Shown here: positions 24,412-32,626 of the stretch, piece after piece | Layout of the letters: each line of letters begins with the position of its first letter | How positions within the stretch are numbered: position 1 is the stretch's first letter | Assembly: GCA_029973975.1 (NCBI GenBank) | Contig: JARKQF010000084.1 | Span: forward strand, 1 to 40,565 | Direction: 5' to 3' | DNA length: 40,565 bases | From: Paludibacter sp. | GTDB taxonomy: Bacteria > Bacteroidota > Bacteroidia > Bacteroidales > Paludibacteraceae | Notes under the pieces: generated by a model | What the model was told of the DNA's origin: nothing | What the model saw: only the letters and a program-made list of their open reading frames with translations | Databases searched by the model: none | Made by a program: the position numbers and the translations under genes

Positions 24412-27405
24412 ATGATAAGACCTTTATTGAATTTTAGTTTTGTGCTGTTTCTTGTTTTAGTCTTGAATCTTCAGTTAATTCAGGCACAGAAAGTTTATAC
24501 TACCTATCTCTGGCACATGGATCAGCCTGTTTACTGGGCCGATAAAAGTGTCGATAAGCCCGACTCAAAACAATTTGCCGAAGAATCTCACCGCTTGAAA
24601 ATGAATGGCGGTAACCGTTATTCTGGCAGTACAGTGGCACATCCTACCAATAATCTCGAAGAGATTTTCTCGAAAGCCGATCGTGTGAGTGCTTATCAAA
24701 GTTCACCGCGGGATGCCATTAGCAGCATTAAAAGTCTGACTGATGCCGGTGCTCAGTTAAGCATTTCTGCCGGACTGATGGAAAATATTCAATCTTTGGG
24801 AGTAAAAAATCAATGGGGTTATTCTGCCGCATGGATGAATCCATACAAAGAGGCCATCAGCTGGAAAACGTCCGGAGGATTTCCGCGGCTGGACATCGTG
24901 AATTTTACCTGGGATCATGCGTTGTCTCCTTTGGTAAGCGCACGTACACTCAAAAAACAGATTCAGGCACATCAATATACAAATTTAAAATACTACGGTA
25001 CGACTTCCAAGGGTTACTGGCCGGCTGAAGCAGCTTTTTCTGAAAGGATTATTCAAACTTTGGTCGAATGTGGCATTGAGTGGTCGGTGGTGCCCAACAG
25101 TAAATTAGCCCGTACATTATCTGATTATGAGCATCCTTATAATATCAATGGCAATGTGGATGCTCCCAACCGTGCCGACCAGGTGCCCATTGCCGGAAAT
25201 AATTGGTTTGACGCTACGATCGACGGCAGGGGCAGCCGGTTGGCTGTTCCTTATGCTTATCAGGCTCATAAAGCGCAATATGTCAATCCAGAAACGGGTG
25301 TGGCATACAAAATTGATGTGGTGCCGATGTGTAATTATTTTGGTTATGTGGATGGTTATAGTGGCGCTAATGTGGGTGAGGTACAGTCGAAACTGGAACC
25401 GTACAGTAATGCCGAACGTCCGACTATCCTTCTGTTGGCGCACGATGGCGACAATGCCTGGGGTGGTGGAAGCAGTTACTATTATGAGGCGGTGAGTAGC
25501 TTTACACACGGTGCAGCTAATGCCGGTTATAAACCAACCACCATTCAGCAGTTTCTGAAAGATCATCCGGTGCCGGCAAATGCCATTGCGCGGGTGGAAG
25601 ATGGTGCCTGGGTGAATGCAGAAAACGACTGGGGGCATCCGCAATACATCAACTGGTTGTGGCCATTGTACAGTAAGTTTGATTATCGCTTCAACCCGGA
25701 TGGATGGACGGAAGATGCCCGCAATTGGGCGGTAATCACAGCTACTGAGAATTATGTAACCATGGCCGAAGATCTGGAGGGAGGAAATCTCCGCATCGAC
25801 AAGATTGCAGATGGCGGGACATCAGCTACAAATGCGGAAAAAGCCTGGCATTTTTATTTCGGTGGATTGAACTCGGGTTTCATGTATTATGGAAAGGCGG
25901 AGGACATGGAGGTGAAACCGTCTATGACCGGCAATATTGCAATTGAATATGCGCAACGGGTTATTAATGCTAATTCCGGTGTTGATCAGACCCCGCCGTC
26001 GGTGTTTATTCCGCAACGCTATCCGTATAATCCTGGTTCGGTGGGATTTGGTCCCACTACCGGTTATAAAAAAGTGAATTATGCCAGCGATTTTCATGTG
26101 TGGACTTATGCTTATGATGTGAGCGGACTGGCATCAGTCACATTGAAATACCGCATTGACAATGATGGGTGGAATCCGGTGGAAAGTATTCAGAATGACA
26201 CCTATGCTGGTGGGAGTGAAGTTGGTCCCTGGCAAGAGATCGAAATGAACCGCCGTCCGATGGCTGCCGATCCGACTGGTGATGGTGAATTGAACTTTTT
26301 CATTTTGCCGGAAGCAAAAGCAGATTTGTGTTATGCTGAAATTACCGGTCAAAAAGATGTGTTGATTGATTACTATGTGGAAGCGGTCGACTCAAAGGGA
26401 AATGTGTTCAGAACACCGATTCAGCATGTGTATGTGGGTAATGGTGATGGAGATACAGGCGGTGGTACAGGCGGTGTGAGTTGGTCGCCTGAGGTTCCCA
26501 ACCAGGATAGTTTAATTGTAATTACGTGTACTACCGCAACAGCTTCCAGTAAGTTACATTGGGGTGTGAACGGGGTTGGTGGTAGCTGGACAACTCCATA
26601 CATGGCTTATCGTCCCGAAGGCACTACTGCAACAACCGGATCAGCTCTCGAAACACCCTTTGTAAAGGTTGGCGACCAATGGCAGGTAACACTTGGTCCG
26701 TTTAATAATGCAGCTCAGAAAGTCTCAGCCGTTAATTTCGTCATTAACCACGGAAACAATACCTGGGATAATAATAATGGTCAGGATTATAAAATCAACA
26801 TTAGCACCAATCTGCCTGATCCCGAACCACAGCCGGGTGGTATTACGGTTTCCTTTAAACGTCCGGGCGATTGGGGCACTGCAGGCGTTCATCTTTGGGC
26901 CTGGAATGCGGGAGGGGATGTCTTTGACGTCTGGCCGGGACAGTTGATGAATGACGTGGGGAATAACTGGTTTAGTTATACTTTCCCCGAAAGCATCACC
27001 AGTGTGAACGTAATTTTCAGTAAAAACGCGAATCCACAGTCGGTGGATGTCACGGGTATAACGCAATCTACCTGCTACGAGTACGATGCCCCCTCAGGAA
27101 ACAAATTTACGGTGAAAACTACCACTTGTCCGGCATCCTCTGTGTACAATCCGGTACAGTTACAGGCGCTCGTATATCCACAGCCAGCGACAGACCGTTT
27201 TATAGTCGATTTACCGAATATCGACATGAGCAAAACATATAAAATGACTGTGTTCGACATCAGTGGAAAACCGGTACTTATAGAGCCGGTAATACAATCG
27301 ACCACCGTGTTCGACCGGGGACAATTGTCATCGGGAATCTATTTCATCCGTGTATTGTCACAGGATGCGACACATGTTTTTACCTCAAGACTGCTGTTAA
27401 ATTAA
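24412..27405 (+). CDS. T9SS-secreted GH57-like amylase with starch-binding modules
   Basis: The 997-aa protein has a signal peptide (1-25, ending LIQAQ). A GH57-type barrel follows: HMDQPVYWAD near 35-44 (HQP-like motif 1), ISAGLMENIQSLG, then YWPAEAAFSERIIQTL with Glu206 at the expected nucleophile position, and LLAHDGDNAWGGG with Asp345/Asp347 in the motif 4 region. An Ig-like region (about 540-670) and a glycine-rich linker lead to a CBM25-like module (about 685-800) and a CBM26-like module (about 808-900; HLWAWNAGGDVFDVWPGQ). The last ~80 residues are a T9SS tail (VYPQPATDRFIVDLP, SSGIYFIRVL). Likely role: extracellular starch or alpha-glucan breakdown. The exact specificity within GH57 is not readable. 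Confidence 0.85.
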   Translation: MIRPLLNFSFVLFLVLVLNLQLIQAQKVYTTYLWHMDQPVYWADKSVDKPDSKQFAEESHRLKMNGGNRYSGSTVAHPTNNLEEIFSKADRVSAYQSSPRDAISSIKSLTDAGAQLSISAGLMENIQSLGVKNQWGYSAAWMNPYKEAISWKTSGGFPRLDIVNFTWDHALSPLVSARTLKKQIQAHQYTNLKYYGTTSKGYWPAEAAFSERIIQTLVECGIEWSVVPNSKLARTLSDYEHPYNINGNVDAPNRADQVPIAGNNWFDATIDGRGSRLAVPYAYQAHKAQYVNPETGVAYKIDVVPMCNYFGYVDGYSGANVGEVQSKLEPYSNAERPTILLLAHDGDNAWGGGSSYYYEAVSSFTHGAANAGYKPTTIQQFLKDHPVPANAIARVEDGAWVNAENDWGHPQYINWLWPLYSKFDYRFNPDGWTEDARNWAVITATENYVTMAEDLEGGNLRIDKIADGGTSATNAEKAWHFYFGGLNSGFMYYGKAEDMEVKPSMTGNIAIEYAQRVINANSGVDQTPPSVFIPQRYPYNPGSVGFGPTTGYKKVNYASDFHVWTYAYDVSGLASVTLKYRIDNDGWNPVESIQNDTYAGGSEVGPWQEIEMNRRPMAADPTGDGELNFFILPEAKADLCYAEITGQKDVLIDYYVEAVDSKGNVFRTPIQHVYVGNGDGDTGGGTGGVSWSPEVPNQDSLIVITCTTATASSKLHWGVNGVGGSWTTPYMAYRPEGTTATTGSALETPFVKVGDQWQVTLGPFNNAAQKVSAVNFVINHGNNTWDNNNGQDYKINISTNLPDPEPQPGGITVSFKRPGDWGTAGVHLWAWNAGGDVFDVWPGQLMNDVGNNWFSYTFPESITSVNVIFSKNANPQSVDVTGITQSTCYEYDAPSGNKFTVKTTTCPASSVYNPVQLQALVYPQPATDRFIVDLPNIDMSKTYKMTVFDISGKPVLIEPVIQSTTVFDRGQLSSGIYFIRVLSQDATHVFTSRLLLN

Positions 27406-27442
27406 GGGAAAATGTATATAGATAAACGATTGATTTCCGACT

Positions 27443-27493
27443 CAGAAAAAGAAAGATGCCCATGATTGATCAAAAACATACATCTTTTTTCTG
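27443..27493 (+). terminator. Hairpin downstream of the GH57 gene
   Basis: CAGAAAAAGAAAGATG (27443-27458) pairs, with a small bulge, with CATCTTTTTTCTG (27481-27493). It lies 38 nt after the stop codon and could be the first of two tandem terminators. Confidence 0.4.
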
Positions 27494-27516
27494 AAACACC
27501 TTAAACCTTTTCTTTG

Positions 27517-27558
27517 AAAGCAGGCGTGTGATTATCCTAAAGCACGTCTGCTTTTTTT
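27517..27558 (+). terminator. Rho-independent terminator after the GH57 gene
   Basis: AAAGCAGGCGTG (27517-27528) pairs with CACGTCTGCTTT (27543-27554) with one wobble pair, followed immediately by a T-run. This is a strong intrinsic terminator, placed about 112 nt after the GH57 stop and abutting a transposase relic. Confidence 0.75.
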
Positions 27559-27566
27559 ATTTGATC

Positions 27567-27764
27567 AATATCGGATGTGTTGTATGGCAACACAACTGCT
27601 ACGAAATAATTATCAGAAACGAACATGCATATAACCGGATTGCTCATTATATCATTAATAATCCTGCAAAATGGAATCAAGATAAATTTCATAAGATTAT
27701 AATTTATTTTTTAGTTCATCGAGAGTTCCATAACCTCAATAAATCGGGTAACATGTTGATTTAA
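27567..27764 (+). pseudogene. C-terminal relic of a RAYT-type (REP-associated Y1) transposase
   Basis: In one frame the 467-nt spacer 27406-27872 encodes INIGCVVWQHNCYEIIIRNE, then AYNRIAHYIINNPAKW and NQDKFH (ending about 27692), closing at TAA 27762-27764. This matches the conserved C-terminal part of Bacteroidota REP-associated tyrosine transposases (the WQ.NYYEHIIRN and YI..NP.KW.DKF pattern). The catalytic HUH histidines and the tyrosine helix, which lie upstream in the family, are absent: the sequence before 27567 is a terminator. It is therefore a decayed, truncated remnant and not a functional gene. Upstream boundary is approximate. Confidence 0.72.
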
Positions 27765-27790
27765 TTTAAAGAAACACAATTAAGTCAACA
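27754..27790. repeat. Inverted repeat at the 3' end of the RAYT relic
   Basis: TGTTGATTTAATT (27754-27766) and AATTAAGTCAACA (27778-27790) are complementary at 12 of 13 positions around an 11-nt loop. It may be a remnant of the relic's flanking hairpin or an operator upstream of sufB. The bases from here to the sufB promoter show nothing else. Confidence 0.6.
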
Positions 27791-27845
27791 ACATTAAACA
27801 AAATCGCCTCATCTTGTGTTATTTCCGTACCTATGCGATTTTTAT

Positions 27846-27853
27846 TAAATTTG
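27846..27853 (+). promoter_or_regulatory. Bacteroidota -7 element for sufBCD
   Basis: TAAATTTG followed by CAG matches TAnnTTTG exactly, 19 nt before the sufB ATG at 27873. No Rrf2/IscR-type operator was recognised. Confidence 0.6.
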
Positions 27854-27872
27854 CAGTCAATTTTATAAGATT

Positions 27873-29309
27873 ATGTCAGATACAATTATACACGAAGTAA
27901 CGCAAAGCGAATATAAGTATGGATTCACAACCGATATTGAGACGGAAGTGATTCCGGTGGGGTTGAATGAAGAAGTGGTTCGGATGATTTCTGCCAAGAA
28001 AAATGAACCGGAATGGATGCTGGAGTTTCGGCTGAAAGCATATCGCCACTGGCTGACAATGAAAATGCCGGAATGGGCGCATTTGAATATTCCTGAAATC
28101 GATTATCAGTCGATTTCTTATTTTGCGGCTCCCCGTAAGAACGCTCCCCAGAGTCTGGATGAAGTAGATCCTGAGCTGCTGGCGACTTTTGATAAATTGG
28201 GTATTCCGCTGGAAGAACAGAAGGCCTTGTCGGGCATCGCTGTAGATGCGGTGATGGACTCGGTTTCAGTAAAAACTACTTTTAAAGAAACACTGGCTGA
28301 AATGGGCATTATTTTCTGTTCATTCAGTGAAGCGGTGGAACACCACCCCGATCTGGTGAAAAAGTACATGGGAACAGTGGTGCCTCATACCGATAATTTC
28401 TTTGCTGCGCTTAACAGTGCGGTTTTTAGTGATGGTTCTTTTGTTTATATCCCGAAAGGCGTACGTTGCCCGATGGAATTATCGACCTATTTCCGTATTA
28501 ACGCAGTCAATACCGGTCAGTTTGAACGAACGCTCATCGTGGCTGACGAGGATAGCTATGTTTCCTATCTCGAAGGCTGTACAGCTCCGCAACGCGACGA
28601 AAATCAACTGCATGCTGCCATTGTTGAAATTGTGGCGATGAAAAATGCAGATGTGAAGTACTCAACTGTTCAGAACTGGTATCCGGGCGACAAAGACGGT
28701 AAAGGCGGCATCTATAATTTTGTCACCAAAAGGGGAATTTGTAAAGGTGAAAACTCACACATTTCCTGGACACAGGTTGAAACCGGTTCGGCTATTACCT
28801 GGAAATATCCTTCCTGTATTCTTCAGGGAGATAATTCGTCTGCTGAGTTTTATTCGGTAGCGGTGACTAATCATCATCAACAGGCTGATACCGGAACGAA
28901 AATGATTCACTTGGGGAAAAATACCAGTTCGCATATTTTGTCGAAAGGTATTTCCGCAGGAGTAAGTCAGAACAGCTACCGTGGTTTGGTAAGAGTCGGG
29001 GCTAATGCCGAGAACGCACGTAATTTTTCGCAGTGCGACAGTTTGTTGCTGGGCGATAAATGTGGCGCTCATACTTTCCCTTATATGGAAGTCAACAACG
29101 AATCGGCTATTGTTGAACACGAAGCCACTACCTCCAAAATATCCGAAGATCAGATTTTCTATTGTAACCAACGGGGTATCTCTACTGAAGATGCTGTCGG
29201 GCTGATTGTAAACGGTTACGCCAAGGAAGTGGTGGATAAGTTGCCGATGGAATTCGCGGTAGAAGCGCAGAAACTGCTGCAGATAACGTTGGAAGGTTCA
29301 GTGGGTTAA
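27873..29309 (+). CDS. sufB: Fe-S cluster scaffold protein SufB
   Basis: The 478-aa protein is the scaffold subunit of the SufBCD complex, on which Fe-S clusters are assembled in the cytoplasm. The N-terminal segment [22 protein letters not shown] is near-diagnostic. The beta-helix core and C-terminal region follow: [38 protein letters not shown], and [17 protein letters not shown] with Cys397 in the position of the essential SufB cysteine, then [10 protein letters not shown] with the partner glutamate. It is the first gene of sufBCD; sufC starts 88 nt downstream after a small repeat element. Confidence 0.97.
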   Translation: MSDTIIHEVTQSEYKYGFTTDIETEVIPVGLNEEVVRMISAKKNEPEWMLEFRLKAYRHWLTMKMPEWAHLNIPEIDYQSISYFAAPRKNAPQSLDEVDPELLATFDKLGIPLEEQKALSGIAVDAVMDSVSVKTTFKETLAEMGIIFCSFSEAVEHHPDLVKKYMGTVVPHTDNFFAALNSAVFSDGSFVYIPKGVRCPMELSTYFRINAVNTGQFERTLIVADEDSYVSYLEGCTAPQRDENQLHAAIVEIVAMKNADVKYSTVQNWYPGDKDGKGGIYNFVTKRGICKGENSHISWTQVETGSAITWKYPSCILQGDNSSAEFYSVAVTNHHQQADTGTKMIHLGKNTSSHILSKGISAGVSQNSYRGLVRVGANAENARNFSQCDSLLLGDKCGAHTFPYMEVNNESAIVEHEATTSKISEDQIFYCNQRGISTEDAVGLIVNGYAKEVVDKLPMEFAVEAQKLLQITLEGSVG

Positions 29310-29310
29310 T

Positions 29311-29338
29311 AGCGAAAAACTGAAAACTGAAAGCGAAA
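29311..29338 (+). repeat. Small dispersed repeat just after the sufB stop codon
   Basis: AGCGAAAAACTGAAAACTG then AAAGCGAAA begins one base after the sufB TAA. It is 26/28 identical to the element after the fba stop (15569-15598, minus strand). The 88-nt sufB-sufC gap contains nothing else notable. Confidence 0.7.
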
Positions 29339-29397
29339 AACTGGTTAATGTTATGACTTCAAAGTAAATAGTAAATATATAAATATTAAATAACCTC

Positions 29398-30150
29398 ATG
29401 TTAGAAATAAAAAACCTGCACGCCAGCATCAATGGCAAAGAGATATTGAAGGGGCTGAGTTTGTCGGTAAAACCCGGTGAAATTCATGCCATCATGGGAC
29501 CAAATGGTTCCGGAAAATCGACACTTTCTTCAGTTATTACCGGTAACCCTGCATTTGAAGTGACCCAGGGAAGCATTGTTTTCGAAGGGAAAGATTTACA
29601 GGAACTTGCACCAGAAGAACGTGCTAACGAAGGTATTTTCCTGAGTTTCCAGTATCCGGTGGAAATCCCAGGTGTAAGTATGGTCAACTTCATGCGTACG
29701 GCTATCAATGAACAACGTAAATACAGAGAATTATCTCCGATATCGGCTACCGATTTTCTACGGATCATGCGTGAGAAGAAAGCATTGGTTGAAATGGATA
29801 ACAAACTCACCAACCGTTCTGTGAACGAGGGCTTTTCAGGAGGAGAGAAGAAAAGAAACGAAATCTTCCAGATGGCCATGCTCGAACCTAAATTAGCAAT
29901 TTTAGATGAAACGGACTCGGGATTGGATATCGATGCGCTTCGTATTGTGGCTCATGGCGTTAATAAACTGAAATCACCTGAAAATGCAACCATTGTGATT
30001 ACGCACTATCAGCGTCTGCTTGAATACATCATTCCTGATTATGTACATGTGTTATACGATGGAAGAATTGTGAAATCCGGAGGTAAAGAACTGGCACTGG
30101 AATTGGAAGCCAGGGGTTATGACTGGATTAAACAGGAGGTTGCGGTTTAA
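29398..30150 (+). CDS. sufC: Fe-S cluster assembly ATPase SufC
   Basis: The 250-aa ABC-type ATPase powers conformational change of the SufB-SufD scaffold. It has Walker [10 protein letters not shown] at 34-42, Q-loop region [11 protein letters not shown], the signature [11 protein letters not shown] at 146-156 (characteristic of SufC, with KKRNE), and Walker [15 protein letters not shown]. There is no membrane domain. It lies 21 nt before sufD. Length and motif order are typical. Confidence 0.97.
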   Translation: MLEIKNLHASINGKEILKGLSLSVKPGEIHAIMGPNGSGKSTLSSVITGNPAFEVTQGSIVFEGKDLQELAPEERANEGIFLSFQYPVEIPGVSMVNFMRTAINEQRKYRELSPISATDFLRIMREKKALVEMDNKLTNRSVNEGFSGGEKKRNEIFQMAMLEPKLAILDETDSGLDIDALRIVAHGVNKLKSPENATIVITHYQRLLEYIIPDYVHVLYDGRIVKSGGKELALELEARGYDWIKQEVAV

Positions 30151-30171
30151 ACGATAACAAAATTTGCTTGC

Positions 30172-31512
30172 ATGGAAAAACAATATATTGATTTGTACAA
30201 AGCCCATCATTCGCTGATAAAGCAATATGCGGCACCCGTGATGAATAAATCGCGTGATGCTTCTTTTGCTTTGTTTGAAAAACTGGGTTTTCCGACAACC
30301 AAACTCGAAGACTATAAATATACCGATCTGAAAGAAATGCTTTCGCTGGATTACGGACTGAATGTGAGACGTCTCGATTTCCCGGTGGACCCTTATCAGG
30401 CCTTTAAATGTGATGTGCCGGGAATTCAATCTTATCTGTACTTTGTGGTGAACGATGCTTTTTATCCGGAATACAACGAACAAAATGCCGATTTACCTGA
30501 AAAAGTGATTGTTTGTAGCCTGAAAGACGCTGCGGAAAAATATCCTGATCTGGTAGCCCGATATTACGGTCGCTTGTCGACGCAAAAACAGGATGGTTTG
30601 GTTGCTTTTAACGGAGCTTTTGCGCAAGACGGTTTCTTTATGTACGTGCCGAAAAATGTGCAGCTCGACCGGCCCGTTCAGTTGGTTAACATCATGCGCG
30701 CTGATGTCGATTTTATGGCCAATGCGCATAACCTCATCATCCTCGAAGAGGGTGCAAAAGCACAATTGTTGGTTTGCGACCATACCGTTGACGATGTACG
30801 CTTTATCTCCAACCGGGTTACAGAGGTCTTTGTAGCTGAAAATGCCACTTACGAGCATTATAAACTGGAGAACACCCATATCAAAACGACCAATTTATCT
30901 ACATTACTGGTCGAGCAGCAGGCTTCATCGAATGTGCTGAGTAATGTCATAACCCTGCATAACGGCTTGACCCGTAACAGTATTGAAATTGCACTGAATG
31001 GTGAAAACTGTGAAACAGAACTGTGTGGAATGGTAATCGCGGACAAAAAACAACAGGTGGATAATTTCACTTCTGTATTGCACAACATGCCGAACTGCCA
31101 TTCGAATGAGTTATTTAAGTACGTGTTGGATGATGTTTCAAAAGGAGCATTTACCGGCAGGCTCTATGTTGCTAAAGATGCGCAGAAAACACGGGCTTAT
31201 CAGACCAACCGGAATATCCTGCTGAATCGTACTGCGAAGATGCGTACCAAACCTCAGCTTGAGATTTATGCCGATGATGTGAAGTGTTCGCATGGCGCAA
31301 CCATTGGGCAACTCGACGAGCAGGCTATGTTTTACATGCGTACCCGTGGTATTCCTTATGAAGAAGCAAGATTACTGCTGATGTTTGCCTTTACTGCTGA
31401 TGTCATCGATAACATTCGTATTCCCGCACTTGCCGACCGTATGAAAATGTTGGTAGAGAAGAGACTGAGAGGTGAGTTGTCGAAATGCGAAGGATGTACG
31501 ATTTGCCAATAA
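30172..31512 (+). CDS. sufD: Fe-S cluster assembly protein SufD
   Basis: The 446-aa protein is the SufB-like partner in SufBCD. The N-terminal helical part includes GFPTTKLEDYKYTDLKEML, and the beta-helix core ends in DDVKCSHGATIGQLDEQAMF, where His374 occupies the position important for cluster assembly, followed by MRTRGIPYEEARLLL. It ends in KCEGCTICQ, a cysteine-bearing tail I have no assigned role for. It is the last suf gene here: a strong terminator follows and neither sufS nor sufE lies downstream in the window. Confidence 0.96.
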   Translation: MEKQYIDLYKAHHSLIKQYAAPVMNKSRDASFALFEKLGFPTTKLEDYKYTDLKEMLSLDYGLNVRRLDFPVDPYQAFKCDVPGIQSYLYFVVNDAFYPEYNEQNADLPEKVIVCSLKDAAEKYPDLVARYYGRLSTQKQDGLVAFNGAFAQDGFFMYVPKNVQLDRPVQLVNIMRADVDFMANAHNLIILEEGAKAQLLVCDHTVDDVRFISNRVTEVFVAENATYEHYKLENTHIKTTNLSTLLVEQQASSNVLSNVITLHNGLTRNSIEIALNGENCETELCGMVIADKKQQVDNFTSVLHNMPNCHSNELFKYVLDDVSKGAFTGRLYVAKDAQKTRAYQTNRNILLNRTAKMRTKPQLEIYADDVKCSHGATIGQLDEQAMFYMRTRGIPYEEARLLLMFAFTADVIDNIRIPALADRMKMLVEKRLRGELSKCEGCTICQ

Positions 31513-31534
31513 ATATAGAAAGGTATCAGAAAAG

Positions 31535-31568
31535 ACAGCATGCAATTTAGGTTGTATGCTGTTTTTTT
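31535..31568 (+). terminator. Rho-independent terminator of sufBCD
   Basis: ACAGCATGCAA (31535-31545) pairs with TTGTATGCTGT (31552-31562) at 10 of 11 positions with a 6-nt loop, followed by a seven-base T-run. It lies 23 nt after the sufD stop. Confidence 0.85.
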
Positions 31569-31580
31569 GTAATATTTTTT

Positions 31581-31588
31581 TACATTTG
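31581..31588 (+). promoter_or_regulatory. Bacteroidota -7 element for the 31613 lipoprotein gene
   Basis: TACATTTG matches TAnnTTTG, 24 nt before ATG 31613 and just after the suf terminator, indicating independent expression. Confidence 0.5.
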
Positions 31589-31612
31589 TACAATTACTGA
31601 ATCAATACATAC

Positions 31613-32557
31613 ATGAAGAATCTGATATTTATCTTGTTGGTGTTTTTGCTCCATTCCTGTGCTACACTTTTGAATAACGAGTATACTATTCTGACCGTTT
31701 ATACCGATAAACCAACCCGAATCAAGTATGAAAACTTTGATTTAGCTGTCAATGAAAAACAGGGTATATTGGTAAAAAGAGGTCCGGAACCATTAATAAT
31801 TGAGGCTAAACAGGATTCTCTAGAGAAGACCTTTATACTGAGTCCACGTTTATCAAGTACTCTGTGGTTTAATGTATATAACTATGGAATAGGGTTAATT
31901 GTAGACCACTTTTCTCCTAAAAAATATGCTTACCAAAAAGAATTTTATCTGGATTTTAAGACTTCCAACCCTAAGCCGGAAAAATTCTTACCACAACGGA
32001 AAGGTCAGCTTTATCTCAATTATTCAATTCCGTTTTTTAATTGGTTTAGCATGAGTCCTATTAATGAAGGAAGGAAACAAAGTGTTGGATTTTTTGGCAC
32101 TGACTTAGGTGCTGATTACAATTATAAGAATAACAAATTTGTGAGTCTTAATTATGGATTCTTAATTGATTTTCCTATGCCCTTGCTTTTGCCATTAGAG
32201 TATTTTTATTCTTATGAATCCATGAATGCTGAATACTATTCAATTTCAGATAATATAAGGTTGAAAAACATTTCTTTGGGTTACGGACTTTCATTTAACA
32301 AAAACGACTGGAGATACCATCATATAGACTGGTTTTCTCCTGATGGCGATGTTGAGCAATCTGTTGATTATTATTCACGGGAGAAACAGCAAGGGATGTT
32401 GGGTTTGAATTTAAATATACAATGGAGACTCAAAAAACATTTTCACCTGGGACTGAATTACCGGCCGGGTATCTATCGGTTATACCCTAATTCGGGTTTT
32501 GGCTATGAACATAATGCCTCAATCGGGTTAATCTGGAAGTTTAAGATTTTGAAATGA
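31613..32557 (+). CDS. Lipoprotein of unknown function with beta-rich C-terminal region
   Basis: The 314-aa product has a lipoprotein signal (hydrophobic 4-13, then HSC with Cys16). Residues about 25-120 form a small PEGA-like beta domain (TDKPTRIKYENFDLAVNE and ILVKRGPEPLIIEA), which in other proteins sits at the cell surface. From about 125 the chain alternates aromatic strands and turns (GQLYLNYSIPFFNWFSM, LNLNIQWRLKKHFHLGLNY, SIGLIWKF), ending like an outer-membrane barrel. I do not recognise a named family. It is monocistronic, with its own promoter, and shares a terminator with the convergent pectate lyase gene. Confidence 0.7.
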   Translation: MKNLIFILLVFLLHSCATLLNNEYTILTVYTDKPTRIKYENFDLAVNEKQGILVKRGPEPLIIEAKQDSLEKTFILSPRLSSTLWFNVYNYGIGLIVDHFSPKKYAYQKEFYLDFKTSNPKPEKFLPQRKGQLYLNYSIPFFNWFSMSPINEGRKQSVGFFGTDLGADYNYKNNKFVSLNYGFLIDFPMPLLLPLEYFYSYESMNAEYYSISDNIRLKNISLGYGLSFNKNDWRYHHIDWFSPDGDVEQSVDYYSREKQQGMLGLNLNIQWRLKKHFHLGLNYRPGIYRLYPNSGFGYEHNASIGLIWKFKILK

Positions 32558-32567
32558 GGTATTTCAA

Positions 32568-32607
32568 CTTAAAACAGCCTTGTTTATGATAACAAAGCTG
32601 TTTTAAG
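32568..32607. terminator. Strong bidirectional terminator
   Basis: CTTAAAACAGCCTTGTT (32568-32584) and AACAAAGCTGTTTTAAG (32591-32607) pair at 16 of 17 positions around loop TATGAT. A-rich and T-rich edges on both strands fit a terminator shared by the lipoprotein and pectate lyase genes. Confidence 0.85.
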
Positions 32608-32626
32608 CTAAAATGCTTTCTTTAAA

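Noticed and set aside
25117-25644. Minus-strand frame of 175 codons inside the GH57 gene
   Set aside because: The plus-strand frame has clear domain motifs across this stretch; the antisense frame has no recognisable protein features.
27528-27764. 78-codon open frame taken as a small intact gene
   Set aside because: The conserved part is only the C-terminal motif block of RAYT transposases, and the frame starts inside a terminator hairpin; recorded as a pseudogene.
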